Notes: generated by a model from the sequence alone, not told the origin. A DNA stretch of 64,000 nt from Hyphomicrobium_A sp963722495 (GCA_963722495.1 CAVRND010000027.1:200028-264027); one strand, 5' to 3'; numbered from the stretch's first letter, positions 26,207-35,643 are shown. Numbers and translations: made by a program.

Positions 26207-27647
26207 ATGCGCGAACCAGTCAACATCCTTCTCGTCGACGATCAGCCGGCGAAGCTGTTGAGCTACGAGGTGATCCTCGGCGAGCTCGGCGAGAACCTCA
26301 TTAAGGCGAACAACGCCAGCGAAGCGCTGGGTGCGCTGCTGAAGACTGACGTTGCAGTTGTGCTCGTCGACGTATGCATGCCCGATCTCGACGGCTTCCA
26401 GCTGGCGGAGATGATCCGCGGGCATCCGCGCTACGAGAAGACCGCGATCATCTTCATCTCGGCTATCCAGGTCACCGACCTCGACCGCATTCGCGGCTAC
26501 AAGTCGGGCGCCGTCGATTACGTGCCGGTGCCGGTGATCCCGGAGATCCTGCGCGCCAAGGTACGCATCTTCACGGAGCTGTACCGTAAGAACCGGCAGC
26601 TCGAAGAGCTCGCGGCAGATTTGGAGCGGCGTGTCGCCGAGCGCACCGGCGAGCTCGAGAGGTCCAATGCCCGGCTGCAGGAAAGCGAGGAGCGGCTACG
26701 ACAAGCGCTGACCGCCGCAAGCATGGGCACCTGGCGCCGCAATCTCGAGACCCAGGTCAGCCAGCGCGACGCCAACTTCAACGCCATCATGGGATTGCCG
26801 GCGGTCGAATTCCACGACCTCGGTGACGGAGCGGCTGGAGGAGATACATCCCGAGGACCGCGACGCCGCAGCCGATGCCTGGATGCAGGCGGTTGAAGCG
26901 CGGGGCGTCTACGAAGCGGAGTTCCGCATCAAGCGTCGCGACGGCGCCATCCGCTGGGTGCGCGATCAAGGCCGCTTCGTTGCTGGTGAAAACGGCCAGC
27001 CGAACTTCCTGGCCGGCCTTACGCTCGACATCACCGAGCGCAAGAAGGCCGAGGAGGCACAGTCGCTGCTCATTCAGGAGCTCAATCACCGCGTCAAGAA
27101 CATGCTGACGACGGTGCAGGCGATCGCTCTGCAGAGCCTCAACGGACCACGTGGCGCGGATAAGGAGCGTTTTCTTTCACGCATACACGCGTTGGCGACT
27201 TGTCATAATCTGCTTACGCGCAGTAGCTGGGAGGGCGCGCATCTGCGCGATATCCTCGACAGCACCTTCGCGCCGCATCACAACCAGCAGGCCGCCGCCC
27301 GCATCTCGCTGACGGGCCAGGATACGCTACTGTCGTCGCGCGATGCGCTGTCGGTGACGCTGGCGCTGCACGAGCTGGTCACCAACGCCGTCAAGCACGG
27401 CGCTTTCGCCAACGGCGAAGGCCGCATCCAGCTTTCATGGAAGGTCGAGCCGTCCCCCTCCGCCGCCAAGCTGCATCTGGCTTGGAGCGAGGAGGGCGGC
27501 CCACCGGTAACGGCACCAAAACACAAAGGCTTCGGATCGCGTTTGCTCAGCTCGCTGGCAGCGCAATCGGGAGCGGCCTATTCGTGCGAGTACCCGAGCA
27601 CCGGCTTTAAATGCGAGCTGGCGCTCCCATTAGAGAAAAGAGCATGA
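26207..27647 (+). CDS. Receiver-PAS-HWE histidine kinase, frameshifted
   Basis: About 480 residues. An N-terminal receiver domain (NILLVDDQPAKLLSYEVILG, phospho-acceptor Asp in VVLVDVCMPDLDG) leads into a coiled coil (LEELAADLERRVAERTGELE), a PAS domain with PAC end (RDGAIRWVRDQGRFVAG) and an HWE/HisKA_2 kinase with histidine in LIQELNHRVKNMLTTVQAIA and ALHELVTNAVKHGAF. The usual phosphate-sensing lysine of the receiver is absent: the segment reads VDYVPVPVIPEILRAKV. A one-base break lies near 26815. The gene follows the poly-HAMP kinase by 17 bp and overlaps the next receiver gene by ATGA, so the three form an operon. A soluble signal relay is likely, the receiver perhaps listening to the large kinase. 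Confidence 0.85.
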
Positions 27648-28018
27648 CAGAAGCGCTGACAGGCAAGCGCGTGCTGGTCCTCGAGGACGAGCCGCTTATC
27701 GCGATGGTTCTGGTTGATATCCTAGAGGAGGCCGGCTGCACCGTGGTCGGTCCGGCGCACGATGCCATTCAGGCGGCGAAGTTGATCGCCGAGAGTGAGA
27801 TCGACGTGGCCGTCCTCGACGTCAACCTCGGGTCCGGCCATACATCGGCTTCCATCGCCGACTCCTTGAAAGGTTCTGGCACGCCCTTCATCTTCGCGAC
27901 GGGCTACGGCGAGATGGGCTTGCGCAGCTCCGACCGCGAGCAGTTGCGCGTCGACAAGCCGTACTTCGCCCCGACCATTCTCGCCACCGTTGCCGCTGCG
28001 CTCAAGGCCGCGGCCTGA
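27644..28018 (+). CDS. Single-domain response regulator
   Basis: A 124-residue stand-alone receiver: acidic pocket in VLVLEDEPLIAMVLVDILEE, phospho-acceptor Asp in VAVLDVNLGSG, Thr in FIFATGYGE and conserved Lys in RVDKPYF. The NLGSG after the Asp and the GYGE segment are usual in receivers that partner HWE kinases in alphaproteobacteria. It starts in the ATGA overlap with the HWE kinase stop. It has no output domain, so it likely acts as a phosphate shuttle or protein-binding switch. Its 3' end overlaps that of the convergent transporter gene by 17 bp. Confidence 0.9.
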   Translation: MTEALTGKRVLVLEDEPLIAMVLVDILEEAGCTVVGPAHDAIQAAKLIAESEIDVAVLDVNLGSGHTSASIADSLKGSGTPFIFATGYGEMGLRSSDREQLRVDKPYFAPTILATVAAALKAAA

Positions 28019-29768
28019 CGATCAGTCCCGCGTCGGAGTACTCGTCGACGCGCTTGTGTGTCTCTGGCACGAATCAGCACGCCGATGACGACCGTCGCCG
28101 CGGCGATGATGACGGGATACCAGAGCCCGGAATAGATGTCGCCGGTCGATGCGACGATGGCGAACGACGTCGCCGGCAGCAGCCCGCCGAACCATCCGTT
28201 GCCGATGTGATAGGGCAGCGACATGCCTGAGTAGCGGATGCGCGTCGGGAACAGCTCGACGAGCGCCGAAGCGATCGGCCCGTACGTCATCGCCGCGAAC
28301 ATGATCAGCAGCATCAAAATGCCGATGATCGTCAGCTTCTGCGCGCTCCAGATGTCGAACACGCGTGCGACGTTGGCGAGGCCTGCGGCCGGGTCGATGG
28401 GAATTTTCACTGTCTCGGGGTGTCCGGGCGTCGGATAGCCCTCCGCCTTCAACGCGGCGGCAAGCTTGACGGAGAAGTCCGCAGCGTTGGCGACCAGCGG
28501 CTCGGCCTTGCCGATGCGCACGCAGAGCGACGCTGCCGGCCGGAGCGTTCTCGTTGCGGTAATGGACGGCGCGCTTGGCCAGCTGCGACTTGGCGATGTC
28601 GCACGAGGTCGAGAATTTGACGCTGCCGGTCGGGTTGAACTGGAACGAGCAGTCGGCCGGGTCGGCGGCGACTGTCACAACGGTAGCGCTCTGCGCGCGA
28701 TAGAGCGCCGGGTTGGCGGTGCGCGTCAGGTGCTCGAACAACGGGAAATAGGTGAGCACCGCCAGCGCGCAACCGCCGAGGATCAGCGGCTTGCGGCCGA
28801 CTCTGTCCGACAAGCTGGCGAAGGCGACGACGAAGCCGACGCCCGCGATCAGCGCCCAGGCGACGAGCACGTTGGTGGTGAACTGATCGACCTGCAGAAT
28901 GTTCTGGATGAAGAACAGCGCGTAGAAGTGCGCCGTGTACCAGACGACGGCCTGCCCGGCGACGAGCCCGAACAGGGCGATGAGGCCGATCTTGATGTTG
29001 CGCCACTCGCCGAACGCCTCGCGCAGCGGCGCCTTCGATGCCGCGCCCTCCGCCTTCATGCGCTGGAAGGCCGGGCTCTCCTGCATCTGCAGGCGCACGT
29101 AGAGCGAGATGATGAGCAGGATGGCGGACAACAGGAACGGGATGCGCCAACCCCAGGACTTGAAGGCGCTGACGCTGGTGCCGTCCGGCTGCACCACGGG
29201 CGGGAACGAGGCGTCGAGCGCAATCTGCGTGAACATGATGACGATGAGCGACAGCAGCAGCGCCAGCGTCGGCGTCGTATTGACCCAACTGGTGAAGAAG
29301 CCGCGCTGGTTCTGCGGCGCGTGCTCCGCGACGTAGACGGCGGCGCCGCCATACTCGCCGCCGACGGCGAGGCCCTGCAGCATGCGCAGCACGATGAGCG
29401 CGATGGGAGCTGCGACGCCGATGGTGTGATAGCTCGGCAGCAGGCCGACGAGGAAGGTCGCCGCACCCATCAGAACGACGGTGACGACGAACGTGTACTT
29501 GCGTCCGACGATGTCACCCAGGCGCGCCGAAGATGATGGCGCCGAACGGCCGCACGATGAAGCCGGCGGCGAACGTCAGCAGCGCGAAGATGGCCTGCTG
29601 CGTCTCGCTGTAGGCGGCGAAGAACTGCGCGCCGATGATCGTGGCCAGCGCGCCGTAGAGATAGAAATCGTACCACTCGAACACGGTGCCGGCGGAGGAG
29701 GCGATGATGACCTTGCGCTCTTCACGCGTCAGGGCGCGGCGGCGTTCAACGGGTGCTTCGACTGCCAT
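28002..29768 (-). CDS. MFS transporter, metabolite:H+ symporter (MHS) family, frameshifted
   Basis: About 588 residues in the inner membrane. The N-terminus has ASSAGTVFEWYDFYLYGALA, the MHS hallmark. It is followed by the MFS loop ARLGDIVGRKYTF, then LRMLQGLAVGGEYGGAAVYV and the mid-protein SLSDRVGRKPLILGG. A periplasmic insertion of roughly 100 residues with cysteines (DPADCSFQF, STSCDIAKSQ) lies in the second half. It ends VPETHKRVDEYSDAG if the last break is repaired. Breaks are near 29518, 28535 and 28065. The start ATG 29768 has AAGG upstream. Members import dicarboxylates, shikimate, proline or betaine; the substrate is not decided here. Confidence 0.82.
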
Positions 29769-30071
29769 GGCGCCTTTGTTGTCCCCCGGGTTCGTTGGCG
29801 TGCCCGTGCGTGCAACAGCGGCGCGCCGCTCGAATAACGGCAGTTCCGGGAAATAAGCAATTGCAAGAAGCGGACGGCGGCGAGGCGGGCGTTTGGTCGC
29901 GGGCGCGGCCTGCGAACGATAGCAAATATTCTTCGTTAGACGCCGGTCACATTGAACGTATGAAATGACTACGCCCCGGGGGGCGATCAACGCGACAAGT
30001 CCCGGTGCTTTGACGACGGCCGCGCGGCCGCGCCCGCGCGGAGAGGAACTAATTTTGTCAGGAGACCAAGA
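29769..30071. other. Intergenic region without a recognised feature
   Basis: This divergent spacer of about 300 bp must hold promoters for the transporter (minus) and the His/Lys-rich peptide (plus). I see no convincing -35/-10 pair, operator palindrome or terminator. It is locally A/T-richer around 29920-29965 (GCAAATATTCTTCGTTAGAC). A good ribosome site (AGGAGA) is at the right edge. Confidence 0.4.
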
Positions 30072-30302
30072 ATGCGACGCACCGGAATTCTGGCGCTCGG
30101 CGCCGCCCTCATCGCGCTTGCACTAGCCCCGCAGGCGGCCAGTGCCGCCGCCGGCGCTGCTGCCGTGCATCACGGCGCTTCGGCCGAGCAGATCGTGCTC
30201 AAGACGGGCCACGGGCATCACCACAAGAAGAAGTGGAAGAAGGCCCACAAGAAGAAGCATCACCACCATCATCACCGGTTCCACAAGAAGAAGCATCACT
30301 GA
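30072..30302 (+). CDS. Small secreted His/Lys-rich protein
   Basis: A 76-residue protein with a Sec signal peptide (ILALGAALIALALAPQAASA) and a mature part of about 50 residues. Nearly all of its second half is His and Lys: GHGHHHKKKWKKAHKKK followed by a run of six His and a KKKHH end. Histidine clusters of this kind bind Ni, Zn or Cu; the lysines could also bind anionic surface polymers. A strong ribosome site (CAGGAGA) stands before ATG 30072, and a terminator hairpin follows 35 bp after the stop, so it is its own transcription unit. No homologue with known function is known to me. Confidence 0.75.
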   Translation: MRRTGILALGAALIALALAPQAASAAAGAAAVHHGASAEQIVLKTGHGHHHKKKWKKAHKKKHHHHHHRFHKKKHH

Positions 30303-30336
30303 GCCGGCGAGGGCCGCGACGGATGTGTGGAAACGA

Positions 30337-30375
30337 GGGTGACCGTAGCTCCCTGCGGTCACCCTTTCGTATTTT
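30337..30375. terminator. Bidirectional Rho-independent terminator
   Basis: GGGTGACCGTAG (from 30337) pairs with CTGCGGTCACCC (to 30364) around a CTCC loop, followed by CTTTCGTATTTT. It ends the His/Lys-rich gene. The eutC stop codon (TGA on the minus strand at 30359-30361) lies inside the stem, so it may also serve the eut operon. Confidence 0.7.
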
Positions 30376-31159
30376 CGGATGGCCGCGGCTCGGACAGCTC
30401 CGCGCGAGTGGCAGCGCCCTCGAGCAGATAGCTGCTCTCATCCTTGAGCAGGACGCCGGTCAGTGAACGGCGGAATGCTTCACGCAGCAGCCAGTGGATT
30501 TTGAAGGCAGCTTCGTCGGCGCCGAGCCCGCCGCGCCGGATGTTCGAGACGCAGTTGCGCTCGCCGTCCTTGCGGCCGACGCGCGGCGCGTAGGTGAGAT
30601 AGGCGCCGAGGCTGTCGGGAGACGATAGCCCCGGCCGCTCTCCGATCAGCACCAGCACGGCGCGCGCGCCGAAGATCTCGCCGGCATCGTCGCCGAGCGC
30701 GACGCGGCCCTGGCTCGCCAAGACCACCGGACCGAGCATCCAACCGCTCTTGCGCGCCAGCGGCAGCAGGGCGGCAATTACGGCGACGGCGTTGGCTGCG
30801 ACACCTGTCGAGGACAATCCGTCGGCGGCCATGATGAGCAGATCGGGAGTCGGACGAGCCGCGGCCGCCAGTCGCTCACGCGATTTGGCGCTCAATCGTC
30901 GGCCAAGATCGGGGCGGCGGAGGTAGGTATCCCGATCCGGCGCGGCGCTATCGACGCGCACCGTCTTCTGCCCCAACCCGGCGAGGTCCCTCTCGATCGG
31001 CGCCCAGTCAATCGGCGTGATCACGGCGTCGCGCGCCTGTGCGTGCGCCATGGCAAAGCTCAGCACCTCCTTGATCGGCAGCGCCGAGCCGGCACGGCCG
31101 AGCCCGATCCGGGCCTCGGTGAAGCGGCGCAGGGCTGGCCAGGGCGCCTCGGTGCTCAT
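30359..31159 (-). CDS. eutC: Ethanolamine ammonia-lyase small subunit
   Basis: A 266-residue subunit of the adenosylcobalamin-dependent enzyme that converts ethanolamine to acetaldehyde and ammonia. Family stretches seen are FTEARIGLGRAGSALPIKEV, LIMAADGLSSTGVAANAVAV, VLIGERPGLSSPDSLGAYLT and RNCVSNIRRGGLGADEAAFK. It starts at ATG 31159 in a four-base overlap (ATGA) with the eutB stop, so it is translationally coupled. No microcompartment shell, eutA reactivase or aldehyde dehydrogenase gene is beside it, so this is the simple two-gene form used to obtain nitrogen from ethanolamine. The stop codon lies within a terminator hairpin. Confidence 0.95.
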   Translation of the reverse strand: MSTEAPWPALRRFTEARIGLGRAGSALPIKEVLSFAMAHAQARDAVITPIDWAPIERDLAGLGQKTVRVDSAAPDRDTYLRRPDLGRRLSAKSRERLAAAARPTPDLLIMAADGLSSTGVAANAVAVIAALLPLARKSGWMLGPVVLASQGRVALGDDAGEIFGARAVLVLIGERPGLSSPDSLGAYLTYAPRVGRKDGERNCVSNIRRGGLGADEAAFKIHWLLREAFRRSLTGVLLKDESSYLLEGAATRAELSEPRPSENTKG

Positions 31160-32538
31160 GCCGCCAATCCCTTCACGTGATCGAGCAGCGCCTGTGCCGG
31201 CTCCGCCAGCAGCTTGCCTCGGTCGTCGGCGAGGCCGACGCGGGCCAGCCACGTCTCGAACTCGGGCGCGCGCCGCAGGCCGAGCGCTTCGCGCACGTAA
31301 AGCGCGTCGTGGAACGAGGTCGACTGGTAGTTGAGCATGATGTCGTCGGCGCCGGGGACGCCCATGACGAAGGTGACGCCAGCGGTGCCGAGCAGCATCA
31401 GCAATACGTCCATGTCGTCTTGATCGGCTTCGGCGTGGTTCGTGTAGCAGACGTCGCAGCCCATCGGCAGCCCCATGAGCTTGCCGCAGAAATGGTCCTC
31501 TAGCCCGGCGCGGATGATCTCCTTGCCATTGTAGAGGTACTCGGGGCCGATGAAGCCGACGACAGAATTGACCAGCAGCGGTTTGTAGGTGCGGGCAACG
31601 GCGTAGGCGCGCGCCTCGAGCGTCTGCTGATCGACGCCATGGTGCGCATCGGCCGACAATGCCGAGCCTTGGCCGGTCTCGAAGTACATGACGTTGTCGC
31701 CGATCGTTCCGCGTTTCAGCGACAGCGCCGCCTCGCGTCCTTCCTTGAGCATGGCGAGGGTCACGCCGAACGAGTCGTTGACCGCTTCAGTCCCGCCGAT
31801 GGACTGGAAAACAAGGTCCACCGGTGCGCCGCGCGCGATGGCCTCGATGGAGGTCGTGACGTGGGTCAGCACGCAGCTCTGCGTCGGGATGTCGAAGCGG
31901 CGAATGATGTCGTCCAGCATGGCGAGCAGGTCGAGGATGGTGGCCGTGTTGTCGCCCGCCGGGTTGATGCCGATAACTGCGTCGCCGCAGCCGAGCATCA
32001 GGCCATCGACAATGGACGCCGCAATGCCGCGCCTGTCGTCGGTGGGATGGTTCGGCTGCAGGCGCACGGACATGCGCCCCTTGAGGCCGATGGTGTCGCG
32101 AAAACGCGTCACGACCTCCACCTTGTGGGCGGCGAGGATGAGGTCTTGGTTGCGCATGATCTTGGAGGTCGCAGCCGCCATTTCTGGCGTGATGCCGGGC
32201 GCCAAGCGCGCCAGCACCTCGGTCGTTGCCGCCTCGGACAGCAGCCAGTCGCGAAAGGCGCCGACCGTCATATGCGAAACGGGCGCGAATGCCGCCTGAT
32301 CGTGGCTGTCGATGATGAGGCGGCTGACGTCGTCGTCCTCGTAGGGCACCACCAGCTCGTCGAGGAACCGCTTCAGCGGCACGTCGGCCAACGCCATCTT
32401 GGCGGCGACGTTCTCCTCGGCGCTCTTCGCCGCAACGCCGGCCAGCACGTCGCCGGAGCGCAGCGGCGTCGCCTTCGCCATCAGCTCCTTGAGATCGGCG
32501 AACCGGTACGCGGTCTGCCGCCACGCCGTTTGATACAC
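31156..32538 (-). CDS. eutB: Ethanolamine ammonia-lyase large subunit
   Basis: A 460-residue TIM-barrel subunit holding the ethanolamine and B12 sites. Typical segments are YRFADLKELMAKATPLRSGD at the N-terminus, RLQPNHPTDDRRGIAASIVD, GCGDAVIGINPAGD and the cysteine-containing LPMGCDVCYTNHAEADQDD near residue 360. Length is as expected. The start codon is GTG (32538), matching the family start MYQTAW. It is the first gene of the eutBC pair. Function requires cobalamin, whose biosynthesis genes are not seen here. The gene is intact. Confidence 0.96.
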   Translation of the reverse strand: MYQTAWRQTAYRFADLKELMAKATPLRSGDVLAGVAAKSAEENVAAKMALADVPLKRFLDELVVPYEDDDVSRLIIDSHDQAAFAPVSHMTVGAFRDWLLSEAATTEVLARLAPGITPEMAAATSKIMRNQDLILAAHKVEVVTRFRDTIGLKGRMSVRLQPNHPTDDRRGIAASIVDGLMLGCGDAVIGINPAGDNTATILDLLAMLDDIIRRFDIPTQSCVLTHVTTSIEAIARGAPVDLVFQSIGGTEAVNDSFGVTLAMLKEGREAALSLKRGTIGDNVMYFETGQGSALSADAHHGVDQQTLEARAYAVARTYKPLLVNSVVGFIGPEYLYNGKEIIRAGLEDHFCGKLMGLPMGCDVCYTNHAEADQDDMDVLLMLLGTAGVTFVMGVPGADDIMLNYQSTSFHDALYVREALGLRRAPEFETWLARVGLADDRGKLLAEPAQALLDHVKGLAA

Positions 32539-32598
32539 GGGGCCTCTCCGTCAGCATCGATGCCGGCAGATGATAGCGCGGTGGCGTGCGCTTGTAAG

Positions 32599-33417
32599 CT
32601 ACGCCTCGCCCGCCGGCTGCTGGATTATCGTCTCAGAGGGGGCGAAGAGGAGGAGATACGCCGCGTGCAGGTTGGTGTTGGCATAGCGCCGGAAGAGGCG
32701 CCTGGGCTCCAGCGACAGCCGGTACGACCATTCCAAACCGGTCACCTGCATCCATGCCGGCGCGCGCGAGTTCTTGCCGGAGATGAAATCAAACAGCCCG
32801 CCCGAGGTCTTGATGAGACCGACGTTGGTGAGCCTGCTGCGATGGTGCGTCGAGAAGAAGATCTCGCGCGGCACGCCCATCCCGATCCACAGAATGTCGG
32901 GCGCGGCGGCGTTGATCTCGTCGATGACTGCATCCTCTTCGCCGGGCGCCATGTAGCCGTTGCGGTATCCGGCGATGTTCAACCGGGGATACATCGCGCG
33001 CACGCGCGCCACGGTGCGCTCCATCACCTCGGCGCTGGCGCCGAGCAGGTAGAAGCTGGCGCCCGCGCTCTCGGCTCGGTGCGCCACGTCGTGAAAGAGA
33101 TCGGTGGTTGCAACGCGCTCGGGAAGAGGATGGCGCCCCTTGATGCGCGAAGCGAACACCAGCGGCATGCCGTCGGCGTGGATAAGGTCGGCCGTCAGGA
33201 ACTGCGCGCGCAGCTGCGGGTCGCGGGCGCAGTCCGAAATGACCTGGCCATTGGCCGAGGTGATGAACAGCGCCGGTTGGGTGTTGCCCCGGGCGGCGAG
33301 GGCCGCGCGGACCATGAGCTCGGCGGAGGCCTCGCGGTTGATGACGGCGATGGGCAAGCCGCCGATGCGAGCAAGGGCGATCCCGTTGCTCCCACTAAAC
33401 CCGGTACGGTCGCTCAT
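32599..33417 (-). CDS. WecG/TagA/CpsF-family glycosyltransferase (GT26)
   Basis: A 272-residue cytoplasmic glycosyltransferase that adds a sugar to a lipid-linked exopolysaccharide intermediate. Family motifs are LFITSANGQVISDCARDP, LIHADGMPLVFASR, FYLLGASAEVMERTVARV and DILWIGMGVPREIFF, then the conserved GGLFDFISGKNSRAPAWMQ and GLEWSYRLSLEPRRLFRRY. It begins at ATG 33417 in an ATGA overlap with the stop of the chain-length/kinase gene, so the two are coupled. The sugar is not predictable (ManNAcA and related sugars are the known donors). Confidence 0.9.
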   Translation of the reverse strand: MSDRTGFSGSNGIALARIGGLPIAVINREASAELMVRAALAARGNTQPALFITSANGQVISDCARDPQLRAQFLTADLIHADGMPLVFASRIKGRHPLPERVATTDLFHDVAHRAESAGASFYLLGASAEVMERTVARVRAMYPRLNIAGYRNGYMAPGEEDAVIDEINAAAPDILWIGMGVPREIFFSTHHRSRLTNVGLIKTSGGLFDFISGKNSRAPAWMQVTGLEWSYRLSLEPRRLFRRYANTNLHAAYLLLFAPSETIIQQPAGEA

Positions 33418-35585
33418 CCCTCGGCTCTCTTGCGCCCGGCGGCCTTGTACTTGCCCTGCACGTAGAAGCGGTACCAACGGGGCGAGGCCTCGGTCAGCAC
33501 GATGCCGGCAAGCTTGCGGTCGTGCGGCTCGAGCATGGCGATCGCATCGGCGATGGCGGAGCGGTCGGTGGCGTTCCACTTGGCAACGAGCACCACACGG
33601 TCGGCGCTATCCAGCAGTCTGCCGCCGCCGGTGGGGACGATTGGCGGGGTATCGACGACGGTTACGTCGAACGCTTGCCGTTGCTTGATCAGGAAGTCGG
33701 CAATCTGCTTCGGGATCGCCGTGCCGGAGGCAGATGGGTCGGGAAGTCCGACGGCGTAGAGATCGCCGGCGACGGAGATCTTGGTCACCTGCGGTTCGCC
33801 GTCGCCGGTTTCCCCAGTGGGCGCCGCCTTCAACAAGAGGCTTCGCGTCACGTTTCCCGCATAGTCGTCGCCGTCGATGAGCAGCGACCTCGCTCCGGAG
33901 GCGGCGGAGGCGAACGACAGATCGCACGCAAAACGCGACTTACCCTCGCCGGCGAGGGCGGCCGTGACCACCAGCACTTCGCCGGCCTGTTCGCCCGAGC
34001 GCTTCAGGCGAGTGGCGATGGCCGAGACGCTGCGCCTGTACTCCGGTGAGGATTTGCTCCAGGTATCGGCCGCCGAACGGCGGCGGCTCAGGCGCCGCGC
34101 CTCCGGGACGATACCCAGGCACGGGACGCCGAGGCTCTCCTCGACATCTTCGCCGGTACGCAGTCCAGCGCGCACGTTTTCCGAGAACACGGCACCGCCG
34201 GCGCCAAGCATCAGGCCGCCAAGGCCAGCAGCTAGCAGCAGGACCAGAGGTCCTGGCCCGCTCGGCTTCAGCGGTGCCAGCGCGGGGGAGACGATGCGCG
34301 CATTGTCGAAGCGCAGCGTCTGCTCCTGGTTGGTTTCCTTGAGGCGACCTAGGTACTGGTTGAATAGAGCGCGATCGGCCTCTGCCTCGCGCGTCAGCGC
34401 GGCGAGCTGGACGCTGACCTGTTCCTGGCCCTCGGCCTGCCCCTTGAGGCCGGTCATCTCAGCCTCGAGTGCGGACTGCTGCTTGGTCGCTGCCGCATAG
34501 TCTTCGCGCAGGCCGGCAATACCGCGGGCGAGCTGCAGGTCGATCTGAGCCCGCAATTCGCCGAGCTGGGCGCGCGCTGCGATGAGCGCCGGATGCTTGT
34601 CGCCGTACTGGCTGCTTAGGCGCGCGACCTGGCCGGCTGCATCCGAGTAGCGGGTGCGTAGCGCGCCGATCGTTTGCGATTGGAGGAGCTCCGCCAGAGC
34701 GTCGGTGCCGGGCTTCTGGGTGCGCGCGACTTCGATCTGCTGCAGGCGCCCGCCGATCTCGGCCCTGCGGAGCTGCGCCGTCGCCAGCTCGCGCGATACG
34801 TCCTCCATGCGGCGCTGGATCAGCCGGCCGCCCTGCAACACGTCGACGACGCTGTGTGTTGTCTTGTAGTCGGCGACGGCCTGCTCGGATTTGCTGAGCC
34901 GCTGGCGGATGGAATCGATGCGCTCGTCGAGCCAAGTCGAGGCATTTTGCGTCAACGCGCTGCGCAAGGCCTGCTGCTCGGCGATGTAAGCAATGCCTAC
35001 GGCATTGGCGATCTGGGCCGCCTTCTCGGGTGCGCCGGCCGTGAAGTTCACTTCGAGAATGTAGCTGAGGCCGCGTCGGCTGACGTGCAGCGCCTTGGAG
35101 AACTTGTCGATGATGCGCGTCATGCGCCGCTCGGGCGTATCGTGTTGCGCAAAACCGAAAGAGGCGGCGATCTTTTCCAGGAGGCCGGGCGCGGTGAATT
35201 GGGGATCTTCATCGAGCTTCAGCTGCTCGATGACGCGCCGCGCCAGCACCGGCGATTGAAACACTTCGACTTGGCTTTCGACTGCCGCTGCATCGCTACC
35301 GATGCCCGAGATGACGGATTCCGATGCCGTCACGCGCGTCTCGCGCGGATCGAGCAGCACGACGGCTGTCGCGGTGTATTTGGACGGAAGCAGAGCGATC
35401 AACGCTGCGGCGAGCACGAGAGCAGCGAGCACCGTCGTTGTGATCGAGCCGGCACGCCAGCGCAGCAGCCGCACGAGCGGCTTTAGATCCAACGTCCCGG
35501 CAATGCCGGCCTCATTGACCGTCGATGGGCGATTGGGCAACCCCGGTGCAGCGCCGCGTGCGTTCGCATTTATGCGCATCAACAT
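33414..35585 (-). CDS. Exopolysaccharide chain-length/BY-kinase protein (Wzc/ExoP-like)
   Basis: A 723-residue inner-membrane protein. A first helix (ITTTVLAALVLAAALIALL) leads into a Wzz domain and a long periplasmic coiled coil (LDERIDSIRQRLSKSEQAVA and onward). A second helix (GPLVLLLAAGLGGLMLGAGG) leads into a cytoplasmic ATPase with Walker A ALAGEGKSRFACDLS, A' LLIDGDDY and B VTVVDTPPIVP. This fits polysaccharide co-polymerases that control chain length and assembly of Wzx/Wzy-made polymers. The C-terminus has only three tyrosines (WYRFYVQGKYK) rather than a long Tyr cluster. I start at ATG 35585 (AAGGGGG upstream). No Wza-type outer-membrane exporter gene is in the window. Confidence 0.88.
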   Translation of the reverse strand: MLMRINANARGAAPGLPNRPSTVNEAGIAGTLDLKPLVRLLRWRAGSITTTVLAALVLAAALIALLPSKYTATAVVLLDPRETRVTASESVISGIGSDAAAVESQVEVFQSPVLARRVIEQLKLDEDPQFTAPGLLEKIAASFGFAQHDTPERRMTRIIDKFSKALHVSRRGLSYILEVNFTAGAPEKAAQIANAVGIAYIAEQQALRSALTQNASTWLDERIDSIRQRLSKSEQAVADYKTTHSVVDVLQGGRLIQRRMEDVSRELATAQLRRAEIGGRLQQIEVARTQKPGTDALAELLQSQTIGALRTRYSDAAGQVARLSSQYGDKHPALIAARAQLGELRAQIDLQLARGIAGLREDYAAATKQQSALEAEMTGLKGQAEGQEQVSVQLAALTREAEADRALFNQYLGRLKETNQEQTLRFDNARIVSPALAPLKPSGPGPLVLLLAAGLGGLMLGAGGAVFSENVRAGLRTGEDVEESLGVPCLGIVPEARRLSRRRSAADTWSKSSPEYRRSVSAIATRLKRSGEQAGEVLVVTAALAGEGKSRFACDLSFASAASGARSLLIDGDDYAGNVTRSLLLKAAPTGETGDGEPQVTKISVAGDLYAVGLPDPSASGTAIPKQIADFLIKQRQAFDVTVVDTPPIVPTGGGRLLDSADRVVLVAKWNATDRSAIADAIAMLEPHDRKLAGIVLTEASPRWYRFYVQGKYKAAGRKRAEG

Positions 35586-35615
35586 TTGCGCGACCCCCTT
35601 AAGGCGCGGGGGCAA

Positions 35616-35643
35616 GGTTCAATTTTGGTGAGAGCGGTTCAAT
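35616..35643. promoter_or_regulatory. Direct repeat GGTTCAAT in the divergent exopolysaccharide promoter
   Basis: GGTTCAAT occurs at 35616-35623 and 35636-35643, 20 bp apart (about two helical turns). This is the spacer between the kinase gene (minus) and the initiating sugar transferase (plus). A related GGTTCATT stands at 37719-37726, upstream of the small membrane protein. It is a candidate site for a regulator binding one face of the DNA. Confidence 0.3.
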
